DNA of 17,430 bases from CAYUNA01 sp047629355 (GTDB lineage Bacteria; Bacteroidota; Bacteroidia; Chitinophagales; Saprospiraceae), in the NCBI GenBank assembly GCA_047629355.1, contig JBLHWU010000142.1, forward strand, positions 1 through 17,430, in the 5' to 3' direction. The notes below the pieces were generated by a model. That model was not told the origin of the DNA, did not search any database, and was given only the letters and a program-made list of their open reading frames with translations. The position numbers were made by a program, and so were the translations under genes. Numbering within the stretch: position 1 is the first letter of the stretch; each line of letters starts with the position of its first letter. This document shows, piece by piece, positions 1 to 9,453 of this stretch.

Positions 1-3000
1 ATTCAACACACCAGTCAGAAACTTGAGTTATTGTAATCACTTGAGTACAAACGTTAGACGCATTTCCAGATGGATCAACACCTGAGAAAGAACGTACAAC
101 TGAACCTACACCACATTGGTCGGTAGTTACCGTTACTGTTGGAGTAGTTTCTACTGAACAGTTGTCAAAAGCAGTTACGTCACCGTATCCACCAGCAGTC
201 ATTGCAATAGATTCGCAAGCATCATCTCCATCACAAGCCAACAATGCAACCTCTAAATTATCAGCAAACTCATCACAAGTCAAAGTAGCATTTGCAGGAC
301 AAACAACTACAGGAGCCAATTTGTCTTCAACCAATACTTCAACCATACAGAAATTCCAACGACCATCCATATCAAGAAGAGTACCGTCATCATTTGTCAA
401 ATCTAAACGAGCACCTCGAAGACCCAACTGACCATCACTTTGAACTTGACCATAGCTATTCAAGTAAATATCCCAAGCTACATCATCCATTACCAACAAG
501 ATAACTTGTACAGGACCAGGAATGTCAGAACAACAGAAATCCTCAAAAGGAGTATAAATGTTACCGTTATTTGTTGGATCAGCATTGTTCATGCGAGCAA
601 CCAAGAAATGAACATCAGTACAGTTGTCATAAGAACCGTCATCTAAAGTAGATGCAGCCAAAGAAGAACAACTATTACCATTAGCGTTACTGTTAGTGAT
701 AGAAATCTGAGTGATTTCATCGCAAATTGCAACTGGTGGTACTTTGTCAAACAAAGTAACATCAACACAAACTACAGTTTCGTTACCACATTCATCAGTA
801 GCAGAGTAGCATACGATGTATTCAGCAGCAGAACCAGTAGCAGTATACAATTCAATATTAGAGAATTGACCACCATTTGTAGGAAGAATAGCCAACAATT
901 CGTCAGCATTTCCAGCAGCATCTACAGAGAATATCTGTGTTTCGTAGCTAACAATGCTTGAACAGTTGTCACCGTTATTAGCGATAGCAGGAAGTACAGC
1001 GTTACCTTTACAGTCACCTTCTACACCAGCAGCAGGAGCACTTGCAGAAAATACATTGATTTCCAAGTCACCTGGGCTAATCAAGTCTGGTCCAACTTCG
1101 TCAACAACTTTAACGATTTGGTCAAATTCTACAGACTCACCAGCACACCAGTCAATACATACCCAAGAACGTAAAATTTTCTTAGTACCAGGGCAAATTA
1201 CGATTTCATTATCTTCATAATCACAAGAGAGTTCACAGAGGTCACCAATAACAATTGGAAGACCAAAAACAGTTGGAACACCAGAACCTGTCGTTGCTAA
1301 ATTAGCAGCAGACATTGTAGGACTAACATTCAAACTTGGCTTAACAGCATCAACATCAACAATAGCTGAGTTCAATGCAGTAGCTCCAGTGATTGCTGGG
1401 AAAGCATCAAACTGAGAACATTGCCATGTAATATCTTCAGGGAAAGTAATATTTGCCAATGATGGACGAGTCAAGTTAATGATTTGTACACAAGTAGCAG
1501 TATTACCACTTCCATCAGTTGCAGTCCAAGTACGCTCGATACGACCTGAAAAGTCAAGGTCACCATTAGCGTCAAAACAGTCTAAGTTGAAGAAGTTATC
1601 AACATAAGTCAAATCAACATCACAATTGTCTGTTGCAGTTGCAGCAGGAACGAAAGGCAATGAAGCATTTACAGTTACAGAGAAACCATCAAGAGTTCCA
1701 TTGTCACCACCTACATTATCAGTAATAGTCAAAGTCCAAGTACCATTTACATTTGTATCATTATAAGTTGCCAATGGGTCTTCAGGAGCAACAACGCCGC
1801 CCATACCTGGAGAACCACCAGAACAAGTTACCAAACCACCGTTATCGTCAAATACGATATCAATATCATCATTTACACCACAACTTTGTTCAATCAAAGT
1901 AATTGTAGCACCATTTGGTCCAGTCAATTCCAATGTCAAGTCACCTACCCAAGTGTGAGTAGCCTGAATAGAAACAGTTACACCGTTAACAACAGCATTA
2001 CCAGGAATACCTGCAATACTAGCAGTTGCAGTTGCTGGATCCAATGTATTGTCAATAGCAGCACCTGTGTCTGTAGAAGTACCTGTTACTACAATAGGAG
2101 CAGGAGCAGAACCGAAATTTGGTGGAGCCTGACCGTCACATGCAGCAACTTCAATAGGAGCACCACAATCAATAATTGGATCCAATTTATCTTCAACAGT
2201 TACTGTAGTCCAAGCAGAGTTACCAGTGTCTGGGTCAGTAATCGTTACGATAATAGTAGATCCGATATCTTCACAACCAACTACAACAGAGTTAGCAAGA
2301 ACAGGGCAAGAACCTGAGTAAGCAGGGCTTCTTGTCAATTCATAATCTTCGTAGCAACCATAAGGTCCGCCTTCCAATACCATATCAGCAGTAACGTAAG
2401 AACAACCATCTTCGTCCAAAGAAACTTGAACTTGGTCATTTGTAGCCAATGTAGAAATTGGGTTAGCAAATTCGTTTACTGTAACATCGAAAGAACAAGT
2501 TCCTACGTTTCCAGCATCATCAGTTACTGTAAATGTATTAACAGTTGTACCAATTGGGAATGCTTCACCTGAAGCAAGACCAGCAGTCTGAATCAAGTCA
2601 ATTGAAGCTTCAGCAATCAAGCCCATTACACCATCACGCTCACCGAATCCGATAGAAGCGAATGTTGCAGGCTCAATAATACCACAAGGAGCAGAAGACA
2701 AGTAAGTAAGAGAATTACTACCATCATCGTTATAACTTAAAAAGAAGTTAAGACCTTCTACTTCTATTACATACAATCCACCACCAGTCAAAGTAGCAGA
2801 TACTGGAATATCATTAAGTGCACCAGCAGTACCGTTCAAAGTACCAGAAGCAATCAATGTCAAATCAGCAAGTGCTGGAGGACCAGCAGGATTACCTGTG
2901 TACTCATAAATACGACCGTTCACAATACCGCCAGCTTCTAAACCAACTTGAACAGCAGTTATGCTAAGGTCAGTACTGAAACCTAAAGCTGCCAAATCAA

Positions 3001-4381
3001 AAATTTGGTAGTGTTGGTTCAAAGCCCCTGGGCTACAAGCGATATGCGTACCACCCAAAGTCAATGTATTATTAGCTGATACAGAGAATGGAGCAGAAGG
3101 ACAGTTTTCTGTGAAAGTAACGTTATAGTCAATTACTGCATCACAATCACCTGGAGCCAAGTTAATTACCTGGTCAGCAGGACAAGTCAACATTGGATCT
3201 TCATCATCAGTAACTGTGATAGTAAAGCAGCACTCAGATGTATTACCAAATGCGTCAACTGATTGGTAACAAACTGTATTTACACCTACATTATATAGAC
3301 CACTTGCATTACCATTAATTGGAGCACCACCATTCACTGTATGAGAGAAAAGTGCAGAACCTACAGGCAACAAAGTAGCAGAAAGTGTAAAGGTATTTGT
3401 ACAAGTAAAAGCGTTAATACCGTTATTTGTATTAGTTGCAGCAGATTGTGCTACAAAGCTCAAAGTTGTTCCAAAAGTAGTAATCCAACCATCCCAAGTA
3501 GCTTGAGGAATAATTGCAACTGCTTGTCCGTCAGAACAGTCAGCACCAGAAAACTCACTTACGAAAACAGCTACACCATCAGGACCAAAGAAGTCAAATG
3601 CTTCAAAAGTTGCTCCTCCGTGGTCACCATTATAATCCAATACCAATTCAACATCTGTAGTAGAGTTGACTGCATTAGAAATAGTAACTGTAGTTGGATT
3701 TAACAAATTTGCAACAAATATGTAAGGTATTGGACCATCAGTTAAAGTAGTCAATACACCTACACAGTCAGCAGATAATACTGGATCTATAACAGTTGCA
3801 GTTGCAGCACAAAGACCAGCGTCAGCACTCAATACAACATCAGCAGGGCAAGTCAATTCACATGCAGGACATGTAAGAGAGAATGCAACATTTGAAGTAC
3901 CTGTAGCCGCATCTGGACCGTTAGCACATAAGTTAGCCGTACCATCAGTACCAGTTGGGTTGTAACTAGCTACTGCAAAGAAACCTGCAGGAAAAGTAGT
4001 ACAACCACCAGCTGAACCATCTTCTGTTACTTCAATTTCCATATTCATGTTACCACCATCCCAGCCATCGCCGAAAGTGTCATAAACACGAAGTTCCAAC
4101 ATGTTACCATCAACAACGTTGAGGACTTCAGAGTCAGTACCTGCAAAACTTTGAGGATAAGAAGATCCCGCAGCGCGGCATGCTAACTCTGTTCCAGTTG
4201 TGATGTCGACAAGTTCCCAACCGTTTTCGTTGGTAAATGTTCCACCATTACCGATTGCACGAACCGTGATTTCAGTTTGCCCGGCAGGAGCCTGGGCGCT
4301 TAATGAATTAAGACCGAACATAGCAAGGAATAACGTACATCCTAGGTATGCTAATCTTTTTGTAAAATTTATTTTTTTCAT
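1..4381 (-). CDS. Giant secreted HYR/P-domain surface protein (3' end off window)
   Basis: One open frame runs from an ATG at 4381 to the window edge (1460 codons, no stop), so the C-terminus is missing. Residues 1-29 form a signal peptide (basic start, hydrophobic core, LSAQ cleavage region). A GDGWDGG motif at 104-110 is typical of Bacteroidota secreted proteins. HYR-like Ig-fold modules with LTCPAD signatures sit near 176 and 398, with further cysteine-rich HYR-like modules near 617, 1191 (CYSATDECGN) and 1361. A proprotein-convertase P domain lies at about 783-906 (THTWVGDLTLELTGP, later GTWTLTITDN). Codons are strongly A/T-ending and the protein is rich in Thr, Asn, Gly and Asp. By family this is an adhesin or matrix protein, probably exported by T9SS; a C-terminal sorting domain would lie outside the window. 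The start is supported by a leader (atctcATGAA) that resembles that of the gene upstream. The true size is unknown. Confidence 0.9.
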   Translation of the reverse strand, partial: MKKINFTKRLAYLGCTLFLAMFGLNSLSAQAPAGQTEITVRAIGNGGTFTNENGWELVDITTGTELACRAAGSSYPQSFAGTDSEVLNVVDGNMLELRVYDTFGDGWDGGNMNMEIEVTEDGSAGGCTTFPAGFFAVASYNPTGTDGTANLCANGPDAATGTSNVAFSLTCPACELTCPADVVLSADAGLCAATATVIDPVLSADCVGVLTTLTDGPIPYIFVANLLNPTTVTISNAVNSTTDVELVLDYNGDHGGATFEAFDFFGPDGVAVFVSEFSGADCSDGQAVAIIPQATWDGWITTFGTTLSFVAQSAATNTNNGINAFTCTNTFTLSATLLPVGSALFSHTVNGGAPINGNASGLYNVGVNTVCYQSVDAFGNTSECCFTITVTDDEDPMLTCPADQVINLAPGDCDAVIDYNVTFTENCPSAPFSVSANNTLTLGGTHIACSPGALNQHYQIFDLAALGFSTDLSITAVQVGLEAGGIVNGRIYEYTGNPAGPPALADLTLIASGTLNGTAGALNDIPVSATLTGGGLYVIEVEGLNFFLSYNDDGSNSLTYLSSAPCGIIEPATFASIGFGERDGVMGLIAEASIDLIQTAGLASGEAFPIGTTVNTFTVTDDAGNVGTCSFDVTVNEFANPISTLATNDQVQVSLDEDGCSYVTADMVLEGGPYGCYEDYELTRSPAYSGSCPVLANSVVVGCEDIGSTIIVTITDPDTGNSAWTTVTVEDKLDPIIDCGAPIEVAACDGQAPPNFGSAPAPIVVTGTSTDTGAAIDNTLDPATATASIAGIPGNAVVNGVTVSIQATHTWVGDLTLELTGPNGATITLIEQSCGVNDDIDIVFDDNGGLVTCSGGSPGMGGVVAPEDPLATYNDTNVNGTWTLTITDNVGGDNGTLDGFSVTVNASLPFVPAATATDNCDVDLTYVDNFFNLDCFDANGDLDFSGRIERTWTATDGSGNTATCVQIINLTRPSLANITFPEDITWQCSQFDAFPAITGATALNSAIVDVDAVKPSLNVSPTMSAANLATTGSGVPTVFGLPIVIGDLCELSCDYEDNEIVICPGTKKILRSWVCIDWCAGESVEFDQIVKVVDEVGPDLISPGDLEINVFSASAPAAGVEGDCKGNAVLPAIANNGDNCSSIVSYETQIFSVDAAGNADELLAILPTNGGQFSNIELYTATGSAAEYIVCYSATDECGNETVVCVDVTLFDKVPPVAICDEITQISITNSNANGNSCSSLAASTLDDGSYDNCTDVHFLVARMNNADPTNNGNIYTPFEDFCCSDIPGPVQVILLVMDDVAWDIYLNSYGQVQSDGQLGLRGARLDLTNDDGTLLDMDGRWNFCMVEVLVEDKLAPVVVCPANATLTCDEFADNLEVALLACDGDDACESIAMTAGGYGDVTAFDNCSVETTPTVTVTTDQCGVGSVVRSFSGVDPSGNASNVCTQVITITQVSDWCVE

Positions 4382-4385
4382 GAGA

Positions 4386-4397
4386 TCAAAATTTTGA
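4386..4397. promoter_or_regulatory. 12-bp perfect palindrome before giant gene
   Basis: TCAAAATTTTGA is a perfect dyad ending 5 bases before the ATG of the giant surface protein. It is followed by a partial repeat (attttgaattttgaat). It could be an operator or simply AT-rich leader sequence, and no factor can be named. Confidence 0.25.
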
Positions 4398-4449
4398 ATT
4401 TTGAATGAGATAAATCTTGATTAAAGAATTTAAAATGATAAGATTTGAT

Positions 4450-4890
4450 TTAGTTTGATACTAAATCAAGTGCAGCTAAAAATACATCATTAGATGTAAC
4501 ATCAACTATGTCCGCTTTTGAATTAAAAAGCTGAGACAAGACTGTTCCACTGTTGCTCAATGCATCGTGAACAGAGTTACCAATCTGAATTTGACCAGCC
4601 AAGTACTTATAATATTGCATTTTAATAGCATCATTATTTTGCTGGTAGTCATCCGCAGGAGTAGCATTATTAATTAGCGCTGCTTCGGTGTTTAGGTTTT
4701 CAATCGCTTGTGCCGAGTTTACTAAATTAGCATTTGCTAAAGGAGAATCACCTTTTACAACCGATGAGTTATTAATGAAAGAAGCTTGTGTATTTAAGCT
4801 CTGTGCAAAGCCGTCTTGTGCAGCAAACAACAGAACTAACAAAAAGCTAGTTTTCATCAAACCTCTAAAAATAAACGTCATGTTCTTCAT
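4450..4890 (-). CDS. Small secreted protein of unknown function, 146 aa
   Basis: I do not recognise the family. From the ATG at 4890 the protein has a signal peptide (basic/hydrophobic residues 1-30, ending GFAQS), so the mature protein is about 115 aa and extracytoplasmic. The mature part is Asn/Ala-rich and holds an imperfect internal repeat: LNTQASFINNSS at 32-43 and LNTEAALINNAT at 66-77. The frame stays open back to 5112, but that extension has no signal-peptide character. The leader before 4890 (CAAATTCTAATCTCATGAA) resembles the one before the giant gene at 4381, which decides the start. An internal ATG at 4857 is also possible. It lies 68 bp upstream of the giant adhesin gene in the same orientation, so the two may be co-transcribed and this could be an accessory secreted partner (inference). 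Confidence 0.65.
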   Translation of the reverse strand: MKNMTFIFRGLMKTSFLLVLLFAAQDGFAQSLNTQASFINNSSVVKGDSPLANANLVNSAQAIENLNTEAALINNATPADDYQQNNDAIKMQYYKYLAGQIQIGNSVHDALSNSGTVLSQLFNSKADIVDVTSNDVFLAALDLVSN

Positions 4891-4984
4891 GAGATTAGAA
4901 TTTGATTTAATTAAAAAATTGTTTTGAAAAATATTGTAATGAAAATTATTACCGTAGGAAGGAGAAAACCAGAGAATAAACGAA

Positions 4985-5019
4985 AAGGCATCAACTGTCG
5001 AATGACAGTCTAATGCCTT
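4985..5019 (-). terminator. Two-part hairpin with T-rich 3' side
   Basis: AAGGCAT (4985-4991) pairs with ATGCCTT (5013-5019), and inside it ACTGTC (4994-4999) pairs with GACAGT (5004-5009) around a GAAT loop. Read on the minus strand the stem is followed by TTTTCGTTT, which resembles an intrinsic terminator. It lies about 95 nt upstream of the small secreted gene, so it could end a leader or short RNA started near 5490, or act as an attenuator. Confidence 0.45.
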
Positions 5020-5493
5020 AGAAAATGTGTTGTGTGTAAGATTCGTTTTTTTCAATGGATTATAATTTGTTGACAATTGCTCATTAACAGGCAGCGTGTT
5101 GTTAAAACACATTGCTAAATGTACATGGCAATAAGAATTATAGAACGACAGTAGTCCATTTAAGTAAAATGGCTAAATCGTTTTATTGTGTAAATTTTGG
5201 TTCTACAAACTTATTAGGAATGAAAAACCAACTGTTGTAATTTAAGGAATCCGAGTCTGATAAGAAAAATTAGAAGATATTTATAGTTGTTAGAAGTAAG
5301 GAATAAGAAATAATATTTCAACTATAAATGTAAAAGTCAGGCTACGGATTATAATTTGTTATTTAATACAAAACAAATACTAAAAATATAAATGCAAATA
5401 TGAGTCCACTTTCAAAAAAAACTGTACCCAAAAAATGGTATTTTTAATATTACAAAAAACATTAATTTAAATAAAATGCTTTAATTGCAAGAG

Positions 5494-5523
5494 CAAAGAT
5501 ATAATTTCATTTTTATAATACAA
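5494..5523 (-). promoter_or_regulatory. Candidate Bacteroidota-type promoter
   Basis: On the minus strand, TTG (5523-5521), a 19-bp spacer and TATCTTTG (5501-5494) fit the Bacteroidota consensus TTG-N19/20-TAnnTTTG. It points towards the small secreted gene and the giant adhesin, but about 600 nt upstream. Either the leader is very long or it drives a separate transcript. The DNA is AT-rich, so a chance match is possible. Confidence 0.35.
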
Positions 5524-5569
5524 CAAAAAACTCTTTTTTTTTAAAAAAACTTTCCCAAACAATACATTT

Positions 5570-5727
5570 AAGTAGGTGACCCCAAATAATCGACACTTTT
5601 AGACAGGGCTATATTTCCGTTTAAGAAACTTAAAAAATCATTCAATAAAGGGATTATTAAAGGTTTTTTTTCCCTAAACAAAAAATATCGGCTGTTAAAA
5701 GTATCGATTATTTAAGGTCACTTACGT
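5570..5727. mobile_element. MITE-like foldback element A (158 bp)
   Basis: The ends are imperfect inverted repeats of about 37 bp. The left end (5570-5606) and the reverse complement of the right end (5692-5727) share GTGACC, AAATAATCGA, ACTTTTA and ACAG blocks with only a few mismatches. The bases flanking the paired ends are ATTT (5566-5569) and ATTT (5728-5731), a possible 4-bp target duplication, although that is weak evidence in such AT-rich DNA. There is no coding capacity. It resembles a non-autonomous transposon or the paired ends of a deleted insertion sequence; the parent family is not recognised. Confidence 0.55.
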
Positions 5728-5730
5728 ATT

Positions 5731-5865
5731 TATTTTGAAACCATCTAGCAAAATAAATACACCTTGTTCTCTTTTCACACCACGCCTGACGGCGCAGCGT
5801 GAGATAGCCAAGCGCATAATTGCATTTAATAAGGTGCAGGTATTTTATTGGGTGGTTTCAAAATA
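5731..5865. repeat. Foldback element B (135 bp) with GC-rich core
   Basis: The left arm (5731-5766) and right arm (5830-5865) are imperfect inverted repeats. TATTTTGAAACCA pairs exactly with TGGTTTCAAAATA at the outer ends, and AAAATA and CACCTT blocks match further in (about 80% over 34 bp). The centre is an isolated GC-rich stretch (5784-5803) that resembles the hairpin core at 14803-14819. It abuts element A directly and has no coding capacity. Confidence 0.5.
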
Positions 5866-5988
5866 TTTATGCCATTAAACTCAAAAATATTCATGCATAC
5901 GCCTATCATGTCTTGATTTTCTTTATTTTTGTCCGAATAATTAAAACTTAGAACACTTCTTTCTATTCTTATTTTATTGGTTTATCGT

Positions 5989-6037
5989 TAGACTTGTTAC
6001 CTTTTAAAAATACTTAGTAACAAGGGTAACAAGTCTA
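5989..6037. promoter_or_regulatory. Perfect 13-bp inverted repeat before FG-GAP gene
   Basis: TAGACTTGTTACC (5989-6001) is perfectly complementary to GGTAACAAGTCTA (6025-6037) across a 23-bp loop. The loop ends with a second GTAACAAG (6017-6024), so the left arm has two possible partners. It ends 34 bases before the ATG at 6072, where it could be an operator or a 5' UTR switch hairpin. A lone TATTTTTG (5924-5931) upstream fits a -7 element but lacks a -33 partner. Confidence 0.5.
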
Positions 6038-6071
6038 TCATAATTTCATCAACATAATTAATTCAAAAGCA

Positions 6072-9000
6072 ATGAATCCTTTCAAGTTTTTTCATCTTTT
6101 CTATTTTATTGGCTTATCTATTTTACTGATACTGGGTAGTTGTGGGAAAGAACCTAACACGCAACCTTTGTCGGCTTCCCCATTATTTACTTTATTGAGT
6201 GCTCAAGAAACGGGGATTGATTTTAAAAATCAACTCGATGATGACCCTCTTGGAGAAAGAAACGTATTGTCTTATCAATACTACTATCAGGGTGCAGGAG
6301 TTGGCATTGCAGATTTTAATAACGATGGATTGTCCGATGTTTTTTTCTCAGGAAATGAAGTACCCAATCGTCTATATTTGAACAAAGGTAACTTTCAATT
6401 TGAGGATATTTCTGAAAAAGCTCAAATCAATACTAATAAGCATTGGTCAACAGGCGTAACAACAGTTGATATCAATGGTGATGATTTTTTAGATATTTAC
6501 GTTTGCCAATTTGGTCCTTATAAAGCCAATCAACGAAAAAACCTTTTCTATATTAATAATGGTGATTTAACTTTTACGGAAAAAGCCGCTGAAATCGGAC
6601 TTGACGATAATAATGAAAGTATTCAAGCCGCTTTTTTTGATTATGACAATGACGGAGATTTAGATTGCTATGTAATGAATGAGAGTAAATACGCATTAGT
6701 CGTTTTGGCGGAAGTTTTCAAAGATTTAGAAAAAAAGGAAAACCTAGAAGCTGCTAGTGGTAATTTGTTTAGAAATGATGGTGGCAAATTCACTAAGATT
6801 ACGGAACAAGCAGGCATGTTGCGCTATGGCTACGGGCTTGGTTTGGCAATTAGTGATATTAATGACGATGGTTGGCTGGACGTTTATGTGACCAATGATT
6901 ACTCTGTACCTGACTTTATGTATATCAATAACGGAGATGGCACTTTTACGGAAAGTCTTAAAACGTATACCAAGCAAGTTTCTTTCTACGGTATGGGCGT
7001 TGATATTGCAGATATAAACAATGATGCATTGGTGGACATTGCGGTAGTAGATATGGCAGCAGAAGACCATATGCGCGATAAGACGTTGATGGCTTCGATG
7101 GACATTCCAACTTTTTGGTATTACGTCAACAACCGACAGTATCAGTATCAGTATATGTTCAATTCATTGCAACTCAACAATGGTAATGGTACTTTTAGTA
7201 ATATTGCCAATATGGGAGGCGTGTCGCGGTCAGATTGGAGTTGGGCATCACTATTAGCAGATTTTGATAATGATGGTTATAAGGATTATTTTGTTTCTAA
7301 TGGTTTTAGACGATATTCTCGTGACAATGATTTCAGAAAAAAAATGGAACGCATTAAGCAAGCTCACGGTGGTAGTGTTCCTCTTGACCAACGTAAAAAG
7401 TTATATGATGAGATGCCGCAGATTAAATTAGAAAATGCTTTATATCGCAATAATAAAGACCTCACGTTTACTCGTATCAATAATGAATGGGGCATGCAAG
7501 ATGAATCTTATTCTAGTGGTGCTGCCTATGCTGACTTAGATAATGATGGTGACTTAGATATGGTTGTCAATAATACGGATATGCAAGCTTTTGTTTATCG
7601 AAACAATGCTTCTGAAAATAAATTGGGCAATTATCTCCAAGTGCAATTGAAAGGCTCATCGACTAATCAACCAATAATTGGAGCGAAAGTAAAAATATAC
7701 GCGGGTAAGGAGACTCAATTACTTGAAATGATAAACACACGTGGCTATCAATCGGCGGTTAATGATGTTTTGCATTTTGGTTTAGGGAAAGCATCATCCG
7801 TTGACCAATTGGAAATCATCTGGCCAAATGGTGATAAACAAGTGCTAAACAACCTATCTGCTAACCAATCTTTGACAGTTACACATGCGGAAACTGGACA
7901 AAAACATGCTTATCAGCAACCAGCTAAAAAAACCATCATCGAAAAAGTAAATCCAACTGATTTAGGAATTAGCTTTAAACACAAAGAAAATTCTTTTGAC
8001 GATTTTAAGAAAGAAATTCTTTTGCCACACAAGCAATCTACGCTCGGCCCTTGTATTACGGTAGGAGATGCAAATGGAGATGGCTTTGAAGACTTTTTTA
8101 TTGGTGGTGCGGCTGGACAAAGTGGTGTTTTGTATTTTCAAAAAGCGGATGGTAGTTTTATAGAAGCGCCACAACAACCCTGGCAAATAGATGCCAATAG
8201 CGAAGATATGCAAGCTATGTTTTTTGATCCAGATGGTAATGGGCAATTAGACTTATATATTACTAGCGGTGGTGGTGGTGAGTTTGAAGAAGTCAAAGAA
8301 TTATTACAAGATAGAATTTATATCAACTTGGGTCAAGGCAAATTTCAAAAAGCACAGAATGTTTTTCCTGAAATGCTAACCAGTTCGTCTGTAGCCAAAG
8401 CGGCTGATTACGACCAAGATGGAATTATAGATATGTTTGTAGGTGGACAAGCGATTCCTAGTCGATACCCCTACCCTTCTCGTAGTTATTTATTACATGG
8501 CGAAGGTCGTAAATTTTCAGATGCGACGGCTACTGCTGCGCCTGCTTTACAAGCACCAGGTATTGTTAAAGATTTTGTTTGGACAGATTTGAATGGCGAT
8601 AATTATCCAGATTTGGTCGTAGTTGGGGAGTGGATGCCGATTAGTTTTTACCTTAATGAAAATGGCATATTTAGAAATGCAACGGAAGAATTTGGTACAG
8701 CAGATTTGAAAGGTTGGTGGTATAGTATTGAACAGGCTGATGTGGATAACGATGGCGATATGGATTTTGTGGTTGGCAACGTCGGGACGAACACCAAATT
8801 TCATGCAAGTAAGAAAAAACCGTTTAGTGTTTTTGCCAATGATTTTGATAAAAATGGTACCTGCGATGTTGTACTGAGTAAAGAATACAAAGGCAAACTT
8901 GTCCCTGCTCGCGGGCGACAATGTTCATCGGAACAAATGCCTTTTATTAAGCAAAAATTTCCTACTTTTAAAGAATTTGCATCGGCTGATATAGTAGACA

Positions 9001-9446
9001 TTTTAGGTAAACAAAATATTGAGGAAGCACTGCATTTACAAGCAACCGAATTTCATTCTTTGGTGCTGATAAATGATGGAAACGGTAAGTTTTCTTATAA
9101 ATACTTACCAAATATAGCGCAGATGTCTCCTATCAATGGAATCGTTATTAGAGACTTAGATGAGGATGGAAATATGGATTTAATTGTTGCGGGAAACAAC
9201 TATGACACGGAAGTAGAAACACCTCGCTACGACGCTGGTAATGGATTGATAATGAAAGGCTTAGGTGATGGTACTTTTGAACCACAATCGATTTCAAAAA
9301 GTGGATTTTTCGTTCCAGGCAATGTCAAAGATATTCAAATTTTAAATCAAGCGGATGGTCAATCCAAGCTCATTTTGGTGGCAAATAATAACGGGCAAAT
9401 GGAGATTTTTAAACTGACAGGAAAGATGCAGTTGAGCATGAAATAA
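6072..9446 (+). CDS. FG-GAP/VCBS repeat lipoprotein with ASPIC/UnbV domain
   Basis: The 1124-aa protein starts at ATG 6072. Its signal peptide ends in a lipobox-like LGSC with Cys24, so it is probably a lipoprotein. About 14 calcium-binding-loop motifs (DxNxDG or DxDxDG followed by a hydrophobic strand) lie near residues 81, 133, 190, 262, 313, 397, 488, 666, 719, 779, 839, 890, 924 and 1028, which indicates two beta-propeller-like FG-GAP units. Between them, residues 518-603 match ASPIC/UnbV (GAKVKIYAG, INTRGYQS, HFGLGKA, IIWPNGDKQ). Large proteins of this type are common in Bacteroidota, often near SusC/SusD systems, and are thought to bind ligands or proteins at the cell surface. No SusC/SusD gene is visible here and the exact ligand is unknown. 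The gene looks intact and ends at a strong terminator. Confidence 0.93.
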   Translation: MNPFKFFHLFYFIGLSILLILGSCGKEPNTQPLSASPLFTLLSAQETGIDFKNQLDDDPLGERNVLSYQYYYQGAGVGIADFNNDGLSDVFFSGNEVPNRLYLNKGNFQFEDISEKAQINTNKHWSTGVTTVDINGDDFLDIYVCQFGPYKANQRKNLFYINNGDLTFTEKAAEIGLDDNNESIQAAFFDYDNDGDLDCYVMNESKYALVVLAEVFKDLEKKENLEAASGNLFRNDGGKFTKITEQAGMLRYGYGLGLAISDINDDGWLDVYVTNDYSVPDFMYINNGDGTFTESLKTYTKQVSFYGMGVDIADINNDALVDIAVVDMAAEDHMRDKTLMASMDIPTFWYYVNNRQYQYQYMFNSLQLNNGNGTFSNIANMGGVSRSDWSWASLLADFDNDGYKDYFVSNGFRRYSRDNDFRKKMERIKQAHGGSVPLDQRKKLYDEMPQIKLENALYRNNKDLTFTRINNEWGMQDESYSSGAAYADLDNDGDLDMVVNNTDMQAFVYRNNASENKLGNYLQVQLKGSSTNQPIIGAKVKIYAGKETQLLEMINTRGYQSAVNDVLHFGLGKASSVDQLEIIWPNGDKQVLNNLSANQSLTVTHAETGQKHAYQQPAKKTIIEKVNPTDLGISFKHKENSFDDFKKEILLPHKQSTLGPCITVGDANGDGFEDFFIGGAAGQSGVLYFQKADGSFIEAPQQPWQIDANSEDMQAMFFDPDGNGQLDLYITSGGGGEFEEVKELLQDRIYINLGQGKFQKAQNVFPEMLTSSSVAKAADYDQDGIIDMFVGGQAIPSRYPYPSRSYLLHGEGRKFSDATATAAPALQAPGIVKDFVWTDLNGDNYPDLVVVGEWMPISFYLNENGIFRNATEEFGTADLKGWWYSIEQADVDNDGDMDFVVGNVGTNTKFHASKKKPFSVFANDFDKNGTCDVVLSKEYKGKLVPARGRQCSSEQMPFIKQKFPTFKEFASADIVDILGKQNIEEALHLQATEFHSLVLINDGNGKFSYKYLPNIAQMSPINGIVIRDLDEDGNMDLIVAGNNYDTEVETPRYDAGNGLIMKGLGDGTFEPQSISKSGFFVPGNVKDIQILNQADGQSKLILVANNNGQMEIFKLTGKMQLSMK

Positions 9447-9453
9447 AAGCAAT

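Larger units (their letters stand above)
4891..5569. other. AT-rich non-coding leader region
   Basis: No convincing gene was seen. It holds the hairpin at 4985-5019; an 11-bp perfect inverted repeat (5279-5289 with 5319-5329, ATTTATAGTTG); a 15-bp perfect direct repeat GGATTATAATTTGTT at 5057-5071 and 5346-5360; and a promoter-like site at 5494-5523. Poly-A and poly-T runs are frequent. Confidence 0.5.

Noticed and set aside
1886..3703. Plus-strand open frames opposite the giant protein (1886-2317 and 3341-3703)
   Set aside because: Low-complexity Ser/Asn/Cys-rich translations antisense to a continuous 1460-codon frame with signal peptide and recognisable domains.
4891..5112. Longer start (5112) for the small secreted protein
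   Set aside because: The extension has no domain character and would bury the signal peptide inside the protein; it also overlaps the hairpin at 4985-5019.
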